Shown one piece after another: positions 30,055 through 37,409 of a stretch of 64,000 nt of DNA. Numbering within the stretch: position 1 is the first letter of the stretch; every line of letters begins with the position of its first letter. The translations under genes were made by a program, and so were the position numbers. The notes under the pieces were generated by a model. It saw only the letters and a list, made by a program, of their open reading frames with translations. It had not been told where the DNA came from and searched no databases. Origin of the DNA: Acinetobacter sp. ANC 5054 (GTDB lineage: Bacteria; Pseudomonadota; Gammaproteobacteria; Pseudomonadales; Moraxellaceae); assembly GCF_002135295.1 (NCBI RefSeq), contig NZ_NEGG01000003.1, forward strand, positions 124,001 through 188,000, in the 5' to 3' direction.

Positions 30055-30615
30055 TTAAAGATGCCATTGATAGATATTGGCATTTAACTGAACCGTCTTT
30101 TGAATCAGCTGATCTTCAGATGTATGTTCATGACCGCAAGACTGATGGTTATGATTATTACTATGCTGATGAACATGATCTGAACGGATGCAACAGCCTT
30201 CAACATATTGACTGGTACCATCTAAGTAAAATTCTTCTTTCCAGACAGGCACCTCGTGTTTTACACGTTCTACTGCTTCTTCACATGCGGCAAAAGCTTC
30301 TCTGCGGTGCGGCGCATAGGCCATGGCAATAATTGCAGTTTCACCTATTTCTAAAGCCCCAATTCGATGCACGACCCGTACATAGGAAACGCCGTGTTTA
30401 TGCTGAATCTCCTGTTCAATTTGACGAATCATTTTTTCAGCGACAGGTGCATATGAAGTGTATTTCAGTGCCTTAACGGCTTTACCTTCATGATGATTAC
30501 GCACTGTGCCAATAAAAACACCAATGCCACCGCATTCTGGAAAGTATTGAATACCATCAAAAATATCTTGTCCAAAAGCATGACTTTGAATGCGTGAGAA
30601 ATTCTTAAGTTCCAT
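30055..30615 (-). CDS. moaE: Molybdopterin synthase catalytic subunit with His-rich tail
   Basis: The protein has 186 residues. The MoaE core (residues 1-140) has GVFIGTVRNHHEG, VRVVHRIGALEIGE and VPVWKEEFYLDGTSQYVEG, including the catalytic Lys region. It pairs with MoaD to put the dithiolene sulfurs into precursor Z. The remaining 46 residues are extra: DHVHQHSNNHNHQSCGHEH (146-164) holds seven His and one Cys and looks able to bind metal. Starts 1 base after moaD. Confidence 0.9.
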   Translation of the reverse strand: MELKNFSRIQSHAFGQDIFDGIQYFPECGGIGVFIGTVRNHHEGKAVKALKYTSYAPVAEKMIRQIEQEIQHKHGVSYVRVVHRIGALEIGETAIIAMAYAPHRREAFAACEEAVERVKHEVPVWKEEFYLDGTSQYVEGCCIRSDHVHQHSNNHNHQSCGHEHTSEDQLIQKTVQLNANIYQWHL

Positions 30616-30616
30616 T

Positions 30617-30868
30617 TCAGCCTCCTGCCACTGGAGATAGCAGCACCAACTGCGTATCCTGATAGAGCTGTTTATTTCTTAAAACAATATCTTCACCAAT
30701 CGCACAGGCACAGCGCTCAATGGCTTGCTCTGCTTCTGGATAATCAATCTGCACCTGTTTCAGCACATCTGAAATTGGGCTGCTGAGTTCGCAAAATACA
30801 CTTAAGTCTTGCGGCAATGCCCGCTCTACTGCACCAAAGCCTTGAACCTTAATTTCAATCTGCGGCAT
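30617..30868 (-). CDS. moaD: Molybdopterin synthase sulfur carrier subunit
   Basis: The protein has 83 residues with a ubiquitin-like fold and the obligatory C-terminal Gly-Gly (SPVAGG), which is thiocarboxylated to deliver sulfur. ATG 30868 has GGAGG upstream and lies 1 base after the moaA stop. Confidence 0.92.
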   Translation of the reverse strand: MPQIEIKVQGFGAVERALPQDLSVFCELSSPISDVLKQVQIDYPEAEQAIERCACAIGEDIVLRNKQLYQDTQLVLLSPVAGG

Positions 30869-30869
30869 C

Positions 30870-31922
30870 TTAACCTCCAATCATATACATGCTGATTTTT
30901 CGCTTATTCGGCTTAGAATTCAGCGTACTATTTTGTTTTTCTTGAATGGCATGAAAGCCTTGTTCTTTGTGCCAAATATATGGACTAAGAAATTCTTTTA
31001 GAACAGAATTTTGGGAATTTGCACTGTTCATTTGAGCTTGAATCAATGCTTTTAACGGAATACCTTGAGTCGAAAACAAGCAATTAAAAAATTCACCTTG
31101 TGCATTTAATCGTAAGCGATCGCAAGTGCCACAAAATGAATTACTGATGGTTGAAATAATGCCAATGGGCATACCATTAACCATATAGCTCCGTGCAGGT
31201 GCAGCACCATGCCCCTGTAAAACTTGTACGGAATATTCCGTTTTTAATACGTCTAAGATTTCTTGCTCAGTGACGACAGCATCTGCCGACCAATTTTGTT
31301 CACCATCAAGTGGCATAAACTCAATAAAACGCGGTTCAAATTGCTGGGCATGTGCCCATTTCACCAATGGAATTATTTGGTCTTCGTTTAAACCTTTAAT
31401 CAGCACCGTATTAATTTTTATGTTCAATCCCGCTTCTTTAGCGGCATATATACCATCTAGAACGGGCTCTAATGATTTTTGGGTGAGTGCTTCAAATTGA
31501 GTTGGATTCAAACTATCCAGACTAATGTTTAGATCATCCAAACCCGCTTGTTTTAAAGCTTGCGTATACTGTTTTAAATAATGGCCATTGGAGGTCATGG
31601 AAATACGCTGTAAACCATAGGCACGTAAGGCTTGGAGTTGTTTAATAAAATGAACAACACCCTGACGCATAAGCGGTTCACCGCCTGTAATGCGGATTTG
31701 CTCAACGCCATGTTTCACCATAAATTCGCAGAAACTGTATAGCTCTTCAAAGCTCAGCAAATCATGCTTTTTCATCCATTCAGGATGCTCAGGCATACAA
31801 TAGACACATTTAAAATTACATCGGTCTGTTACCGAAATGCGCAGCTTTCGCTTTATCCTGCCAAATTGATCTTGAAATGCAGGGAACAGATTTTCTCGCT
31901 CTAAATATGCCTTACTGTTCAT
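30870..31922 (-). CDS. moaA: GTP 3',8-cyclase (radical SAM)
   Basis: MoaA converts GTP to 3',8-cyclo-7,8-dihydro-GTP, the first step of molybdenum cofactor synthesis. The radical SAM cluster motif is C35-x3-C39-x2-C42 (DRCNFKCVYC). The second cluster motif is in FCGTCDRLRLNAQGEFFNC. The C-terminal Gly-Gly is present (MIGG). 350 residues from ATG 31922; an ATG at 31934 is possible, but its ribosome site would be only 2 bases away. First gene of the moa-mod operon. Confidence 0.93.
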   Translation of the reverse strand: MNSKAYLERENLFPAFQDQFGRIKRKLRISVTDRCNFKCVYCMPEHPEWMKKHDLLSFEELYSFCEFMVKHGVEQIRITGGEPLMRQGVVHFIKQLQALRAYGLQRISMTSNGHYLKQYTQALKQAGLDDLNISLDSLNPTQFEALTQKSLEPVLDGIYAAKEAGLNIKINTVLIKGLNEDQIIPLVKWAHAQQFEPRFIEFMPLDGEQNWSADAVVTEQEILDVLKTEYSVQVLQGHGAAPARSYMVNGMPIGIISTISNSFCGTCDRLRLNAQGEFFNCLFSTQGIPLKALIQAQMNSANSQNSVLKEFLSPYIWHKEQGFHAIQEKQNSTLNSKPNKRKISMYMIGG

Positions 31923-32021
31923 CGTTAGTTCCATTACCTAAAATGCCGCGTCACTGTTCTATACAAAAAACATCACGGCACTTCACGCCCTATTTGTTTT
32001 CAGGTTACTTGTAGATCAAAG

Positions 32022-32038
32022 AGCAATAAATGTTCCAA
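32022..32038 (-). promoter_or_regulatory. Candidate sigma-54 promoter of the moa-moe-mod operon
   Basis: Minus strand TTGGAACATTTATTGCT has the GG-N10-GC spacing of RpoN promoters, against the consensus YTGGCACGNNNNTTGCW. It differs at two of the conserved -24 positions. Transcription would start near 32012, about 90 bases before moaA. The leader contains a 7-bp hairpin (arms 31975-31981 and 31943-31949). No NtrC palindrome was seen upstream. Confidence 0.5.
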
Positions 32039-32162
32039 CTTTGCGCAGTCTCATTATTTTTTTGATGAATATCTGCTTTACGCCGCTCTAAATTCAAAAT
32101 TCCGCTTAAAATAAGTGCGATCTTAAATTTGATTCTATTCAACGCCCAAAAGCAGGACAAAT

Positions 32163-32786
32163 TTAAAGACAATGCAATTGTTGATGCTGCTGAAGTTCAT
32201 CAAACGAATTAATACTGTGAAAAAAGAGTGCATTATTTTTAAAACTCGCCACTTGCATGTGCATTTGTGCAAAACAGCCTTTTAAACTGAGCTCTTTTTG
32301 TTCAAGACATGCCATTAACACAGGCAAACTGCTTCTTTTAAGCAAGCAAAATGGATACAGAGCTTTGCCATTTATTTCTGCTACAGCCACTTCACAGCGT
32401 GGATGGCGCTGCATGGCTTGATGCAGCCGTGAAATTACCTTTTGAGGAATATAAGTTACATCACAGGGTACGAAGAGCACATAATCGGACTGTACATTCG
32501 TCCATGCACTTTTCATCCCCATCAAGGGTCCTTGAAAACCTGACTCATCATCTTGATAAAATTGAATAGATGGGATGAGCCTTTTATAAATGGAATGATC
32601 TCGATGGCTATTGATCCAGACCTGTTCTACACGCGGTTTGAGCTGCTGATGAATTTTCAATAGCTGAATTTCATCGTCAAATTTTTGCAGCAGCTTGTTG
32701 ATGCCATTCATACGCCGTGCTTGACCACCAGCAAGGATCACCAAGTCAGTTTTAGGATAAGTTACAGTTTTGCGATTTGTTCTCAT
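32163..32786 (-). CDS. mobA: Molybdenum cofactor guanylyltransferase MobA-like
   Basis: The protein has 207 residues. It opens with the nucleotidyltransferase motif LVILAGGQARRMNGINK, carries the metal-binding VPCDV, and ends with a weakly conserved tail. It attaches GMP to molybdopterin to make the MGD form needed by NasA. It is the last gene of the nitrate operon. Its ATG overlaps the nasA stop (ATGA), with GGAG 8 bases upstream. Confidence 0.85.
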   Translation of the reverse strand: MRTNRKTVTYPKTDLVILAGGQARRMNGINKLLQKFDDEIQLLKIHQQLKPRVEQVWINSHRDHSIYKRLIPSIQFYQDDESGFQGPLMGMKSAWTNVQSDYVLFVPCDVTYIPQKVISRLHQAMQRHPRCEVAVAEINGKALYPFCLLKRSSLPVLMACLEQKELSLKGCFAQMHMQVASFKNNALFFHSINSFDELQQHQQLHCL

Positions 32787-35563
32787 TCTGCACACTCCGT
32801 TTGACACGCTTTAATTAAACCTCGAATTTCTGGTAAACATGATCCACAGTTGCCGCCTGCTTTGAGGCATGCTGTGACTTGCTTTTCATGACTTATATTT
32901 TTTTCTTTAATAGCAGCGATAATTCGGTTTTTACCTACTTTGAAACAGCTGCAGACCAATGGCCCATCGCTATTGCTCATAGACATGGCTTGTCCTGCCA
33001 ATAAAGCTTTACGATGCATGGCACTCAGGCGTTCGCGTTTAAATAATCCTGCGACCCATTCACGGTCAGGCAGCATTGCTTTTGGCGCTATATATAAACT
33101 TGCAATTAGCACGCCATTTTGCAGTATCACTGTGTGTGAAATTTGTGCAGAGTGATCTTCCACATTGAGCCATTCAAAGCTTTCATCATTAAAAGGCAAT
33201 AGGGTTTTCAGCTGCTGCGTGGTACTGCTGAATTTTTGCCGATCCGCCAGCTCAAAACGCACTGCTTTGGCTTGCATGACTTTGCTCCACCACACCGTTT
33301 TTTGAATCGTGGGCTGAATAATGTGCTCAAAACCTTGACGCACATACAGCACACCTTGCCACTGGGTATAAAAGGGCTGAATTGTCACAGGCGTATGCTT
33401 AAATTCAGGCTCACCTGAAATCGCATCCACCACTGGGTTAACCACTTTGCCAATTCGGGCATCAGATGCAACTTGATCATTCCAATGAATCGGCGCAAAG
33501 ATTTGCCCACGACGAATATTGTCTCCAACCTGTGCGCGTAATACACATAATCCCCACTTCGAGCGCACCTCAATAAGTTCACCATCTTTAATGCCATATT
33601 TAAGTGCATCATTTGGATGCAGCTCACAATAAGGCTCTGCACGGTGCGTGGCTAAATTTGCAGATAATCCTGTGCGGCTCATGGTGTGCCATTGATCACG
33701 GATTCGGCCAGTATTCAAAATCAGCGGGTATTCTTGATCCGTTTGATTTACAGGATCTATGGCGCTAGTCGCAATAAATTTGGCTTTGCCATTGGCATGG
33801 CTAAATTCGCCTTGTTGAAATAATCTTGAGACATCAGCATCCGCTTGATTTTTATCTATAACAGGCCACTGGATTGGCGCGAGTTCATCATATTCTTCAA
33901 CTGTTAAATGACTTAAACATTGCAAGTTAAAATAGCGAAAATGACTGGTTTCATTCCTCTCTGCTAATGATGCATTTTCATAGCTAGAAAGCTGAGCATG
34001 TTCAATAAAAATCTCATGACTATTTATATAATTAAAGCCAGAAAAGCCCATTTTTTTTGCTACTTGTGCAATAGCCCACCAATCCGCTTTGGCCTCATCA
34101 GGCGCATCTAAAAATGCATTTTGACGGCTGATGCGCCTTTCAGAGTTGGTTACTGTGCCGTCTTTTTCACCCCAGCCCAATGCTGGCAGCAGCACATCTG
34201 CATAGTCTGTTGTATCAGTGTCTTGGCAAATATCGGATACCACCACCAATTCACATTGATCTAAAGCCCGTTTGATTTGATCCGCATCTGGCATGCTGAC
34301 CACAGGATTGGTCGCCATAATCCAGATGGCTTTAATTTTTCCGCTTTCCACCGCCTGAAATAGATCGACTGCTTTTAGCCCAACCGAATCTGCAATGTAC
34401 GGGCTTTGCCAAAATTCCTGCACCAATTGACGATGACTTGGATTGTCCAAATCCATATGACTTGCCAGCATATTGGCCAGACCACCAACTTCACGGCCAC
34501 CCATAGCATTTGGCTGACCTGTCATAGAAAATGGCGCAGCACCTAATTTGCCAATTTTTCCAGTCAACAAATGACAATTAATAATACTGTTGCCTTTATC
34601 TACCCCATGCGATGACTGATTCACCCCCATAGAAAACAGCGTCATTACTTTGTTATTCTGAGCAAATTTCTCAAAAAATAACTGTAATTTTTCAACTGAA
34701 ATACCTGTTCGCGTTGCTACAGATTCAATTTCAGATTCTGATAAGCTGCTCTCTAGAGCTTGCGCTAAACCATCAGTATAATTTTGAATAAACGCATGAT
34801 CAGTATAGTTATTTTTAGAGAGATATTGCAGTAAGCCATTGAACAGCGCCACATCTTGTCCAGGTAAAATTGGTAAATGTAAATCTGCTGCTTCACAGGT
34901 ACTGGTAAAACGCGGGTCAATGACCACAACAAATAAGTCGCGCTGCTCTTTGGCTTTCATAATGCGTTGATACAGCACAGGATGACACCAAGCAGTATTT
35001 GAACCCACCAGCACGACCATGTCTGTATGTTCAAAATCTTCATAGCTCGCTGGAACTAAGTCTTCACCAAATGCACGTTTATGTGCAGCCACTGCAGACG
35101 ACATGCAAAGACGTGAATTGGTATCAATATTGGCTGTGCCTAAATAGCCTTTGACGAATTTATTTACCGCATAATAGTCTTCAGTCAGCAGCTGTCCTGA
35201 TACATAAAAAGCAATACTGTCACGGCCATAATCATCAATACATTGTTGAAATTTATTGGCGATGGTGGAAATAGCGCTTTCCCAATTGGATTGTACGCGG
35301 TTCGCTTTTCGCCCAAGCATTGGATGCAGAACACGTGTTTCTAAGCCAAGCGTATCTGCCAAGTTACTGCCTTTAATGCATAGTTTTCCATAGTTAGAAG
35401 GATGATTTAAATCTCCCTCTACCGTAATTTTTTGCCCCAAAGCTGTTTGTGTTACTTTGGCCGTTACTCCACATCCAACACCGCAATATGGACATGTGGT
35501 TTGTGTAGTTTTTACATTTGCTGCGGTGGAGCTATGCAGTTCCACAAGAGGAATACTATTCAT
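32783..35563 (-). CDS. nasA: Assimilatory nitrate reductase catalytic subunit with C-terminal [2Fe-2S] domain
   Basis: The protein has 926 residues and reduces nitrate to nitrite in the cytoplasm. The N-terminal [4Fe-4S] motif is CPYCGVGCGV (C24, C27, C31), with the fourth Cys in GKLCIKG. The Mo-bis-MGD body follows (SRLCMSSAVAAHKRAFGED, with the likely Mo-ligand Cys; GREVGGLANMLASHMD). The last 60 residues are a BFD-like domain (CSCFKVGKNR ... GGNCGSC). There is no signal peptide, consistent with the assimilatory class. ATG 35563 has AAGGAG upstream. Confidence 0.94.
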   Translation of the reverse strand: MNSIPLVELHSSTAANVKTTQTTCPYCGVGCGVTAKVTQTALGQKITVEGDLNHPSNYGKLCIKGSNLADTLGLETRVLHPMLGRKANRVQSNWESAISTIANKFQQCIDDYGRDSIAFYVSGQLLTEDYYAVNKFVKGYLGTANIDTNSRLCMSSAVAAHKRAFGEDLVPASYEDFEHTDMVVLVGSNTAWCHPVLYQRIMKAKEQRDLFVVVIDPRFTSTCEAADLHLPILPGQDVALFNGLLQYLSKNNYTDHAFIQNYTDGLAQALESSLSESEIESVATRTGISVEKLQLFFEKFAQNNKVMTLFSMGVNQSSHGVDKGNSIINCHLLTGKIGKLGAAPFSMTGQPNAMGGREVGGLANMLASHMDLDNPSHRQLVQEFWQSPYIADSVGLKAVDLFQAVESGKIKAIWIMATNPVVSMPDADQIKRALDQCELVVVSDICQDTDTTDYADVLLPALGWGEKDGTVTNSERRISRQNAFLDAPDEAKADWWAIAQVAKKMGFSGFNYINSHEIFIEHAQLSSYENASLAERNETSHFRYFNLQCLSHLTVEEYDELAPIQWPVIDKNQADADVSRLFQQGEFSHANGKAKFIATSAIDPVNQTDQEYPLILNTGRIRDQWHTMSRTGLSANLATHRAEPYCELHPNDALKYGIKDGELIEVRSKWGLCVLRAQVGDNIRRGQIFAPIHWNDQVASDARIGKVVNPVVDAISGEPEFKHTPVTIQPFYTQWQGVLYVRQGFEHIIQPTIQKTVWWSKVMQAKAVRFELADRQKFSSTTQQLKTLLPFNDESFEWLNVEDHSAQISHTVILQNGVLIASLYIAPKAMLPDREWVAGLFKRERLSAMHRKALLAGQAMSMSNSDGPLVCSCFKVGKNRIIAAIKEKNISHEKQVTACLKAGGNCGSCLPEIRGLIKACQTECAE

Positions 35564-35667
35564 TTCTGCTTTGCTCCTTATATATTTAAATTTAACAAGG
35601 TGTTGCACTAATTTTTAATAAAAGATTTCTTGCATAAGTCGATTTTTAATCAAGACTTAATTCACAA

Positions 35668-35760
35668 AGGAAGTCCCCCTCCTTTTAAGGAGGGGGCTAG
35701 GGAGAGGATTGATATGAAAATGCCCCTCATCCTAACCTTCTCCCTGAGGGAGAAGGAACT
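35668..35760. repeat. Palindromic intergenic element (two GC-rich hairpins)
   Basis: Hairpin 1 (35675-35696) pairs CCCCCTCC with GGAGGGGG. Hairpin 2 (35736-35756) pairs CCTTCTCCC with GGGAGAAGG around TGA. Motifs CTAGGGAGAGGA and CCCTCATCCTAACC lie between them. The GC content is unlike the flanks. It sits inside the nas operon between two co-directional genes and resembles REP/MITE-like dispersed repeats. Confidence 0.7.
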
Positions 35761-35778
35761 TTCAAAAATAAAGACGCA

Positions 35779-37389
35779 TCAGCCTGCTTTCTTTAAAGCA
35801 AAATCTTTACCAAACAGTAATTTATTTCGAATAGACGAAATTGAGCTTTGATCTGCAATCAGTTCTGAATACCATGCACCATCATCAGTATCGCCAAATA
35901 AAACCGCACCGATGACCTTATCTTTCTGAATAATAATGCGTTTATAAATCTGACGTTTTTCATCATTTAAAACAATGTCTTCAAAATCATCTAATGGTTC
36001 AAAGTTTCCAGCTGAAAATACATCACAACCACTCACCTTAAGCTGAGTCGGTACAGTCGGTGCTTTGAAGGTCAGGCTGCCATGCTCAGCCAAATGCGAT
36101 GCACAAATGAAAGCTTGCCCCCAAAGCGGTTCAACCAAACCAAAAGTTTGATTTCGATGTTCAATACATTCACCAACAGCATAAATACTTGGGTCATAAG
36201 TTTGCATGGTGTCATTGACCAACACGCCGCGGTTACAACGTAGGCCCGCACTTTGTGCCAATGCCATATTCGGACGAATCCCCACAGCAAAGACCACTAG
36301 ATCTGCATCCAGTACTGTGCCATCTTTTAAATGCACAGATTTCACATGACCATCTTCACCAATTAAACTTTCGGTATTGGCCTCAGTAATAATACGAATG
36401 CCCTTTTGCTCAATCGATTTTTTTAGCATATGACTGGCTTTAGCATCCAATTGACGGTCCATAATGCGATCCATCAAATGCAATACCGTGACATTCATAC
36501 CACGCTGTTTTAAGCCATAAGCTGCTTCTAATCCCAACAGTCCACCGCCAATTACGACTGCATTTTTCGCACGTTTAGCCATATCCAGCATTGTGTTCAC
36601 ATCGTAAATATCACGAAAACTCAGCACACCTTTTAAATCTGAACCTGAGATTGGCGGTACAAAAGGCTTTGAGCCTGTGGCTAATATTAAACGGTCGTAA
36701 TCGACCACAATGCCCGTTTCGGTATACACCTGTTTGCGAGGACGGTCGATGCGTACTGCCCGATCACCAGCAATAAAATGAATGCCTTTGTCTGCATACC
36801 ACGCAGGCGGATGCAGCATAATATCTTCAATGGTTTTATCACCAGAAAGCACTGGAGACAGCATAATACGGTTGTAATTCCCCCAAGGCTCTTCACCAAT
36901 CACGGTAATCTCATAACGTTCGGGTGCCATATCCAGCAAATCTTCTAAGCAGCGCATACCTGCCAACCCATTACCAATCAGCACCAGCTTCATTTTTTCC
37001 TGTGCTAATCCATTGTTGGTGATATAGGTTTTTTGCGCGGTTGGGCTGACAAAAACTTTGCCTTGTTCAATCTTGCTTGGAAACACTAACAATTTTTGCT
37101 CTTTGTCTTCCAAGCAGCGCCCTGTCGCTAGACTAAAGTGCTGTTTATAAATAGGTGACGCCACCACACGTTCGCCCTGTAGATCACCCACAATACCGCG
37201 CGACATTACAAAGGCTTTGCTGAATGGGTCTTGATTGCTGAGCGCATAGACGCGTTTTTCTGAACCAACACGGAAAATAGCAATTTGTTGATTTTCAATG
37301 AGTGCTCCAACACCTGTATTAGGCGTAATATCATCTAATGCACAGATTTCGACCCAGTCCAGTTCATTCATTTCTTTTAAAATTGTCAT
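35779..37389 (-). CDS. NirD domain fused to FAD/NAD(P)H oxidoreductase (nitrate/nitrite reductase electron donor)
   Basis: The protein has 536 residues. Residues 1-115 form a NirD-like Rieske-fold domain without cluster cysteines (WVEICALDDITPNTGVGALI; VYALSNQDPFSKA). Residues about 130-536 form a pyridine-nucleotide-disulfide reductase-type flavoprotein (LVLIGNGLAGMRCLEDLL; LILATGSKPFVP; NAVVIGGGLLGLEAAYGLKQRG; GIRPNMALAQSAG), like the N-terminal half of NirB or NasB. It plausibly supplies NirB with its small subunit and passes electrons from NAD(P)H to the NasA C-terminal [2Fe-2S] domain. ATG 37389 has AAGGA 8 bases upstream. Confidence 0.85.
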   Translation of the reverse strand: MTILKEMNELDWVEICALDDITPNTGVGALIENQQIAIFRVGSEKRVYALSNQDPFSKAFVMSRGIVGDLQGERVVASPIYKQHFSLATGRCLEDKEQKLLVFPSKIEQGKVFVSPTAQKTYITNNGLAQEKMKLVLIGNGLAGMRCLEDLLDMAPERYEITVIGEEPWGNYNRIMLSPVLSGDKTIEDIMLHPPAWYADKGIHFIAGDRAVRIDRPRKQVYTETGIVVDYDRLILATGSKPFVPPISGSDLKGVLSFRDIYDVNTMLDMAKRAKNAVVIGGGLLGLEAAYGLKQRGMNVTVLHLMDRIMDRQLDAKASHMLKKSIEQKGIRIITEANTESLIGEDGHVKSVHLKDGTVLDADLVVFAVGIRPNMALAQSAGLRCNRGVLVNDTMQTYDPSIYAVGECIEHRNQTFGLVEPLWGQAFICASHLAEHGSLTFKAPTVPTQLKVSGCDVFSAGNFEPLDDFEDIVLNDEKRQIYKRIIIQKDKVIGAVLFGDTDDGAWYSELIADQSSISSIRNKLLFGKDFALKKAG

Positions 37390-37409
37390 GTTCATTATCC
37401 TTATTCTAT

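Noticed and set aside
31935..32162. Possible Moco riboswitch upstream of moaA
   Set aside because: I could not recognise the conserved core. Only one simple hairpin is visible, and the leader after the candidate sigma-54 start is too short for the usual motif.
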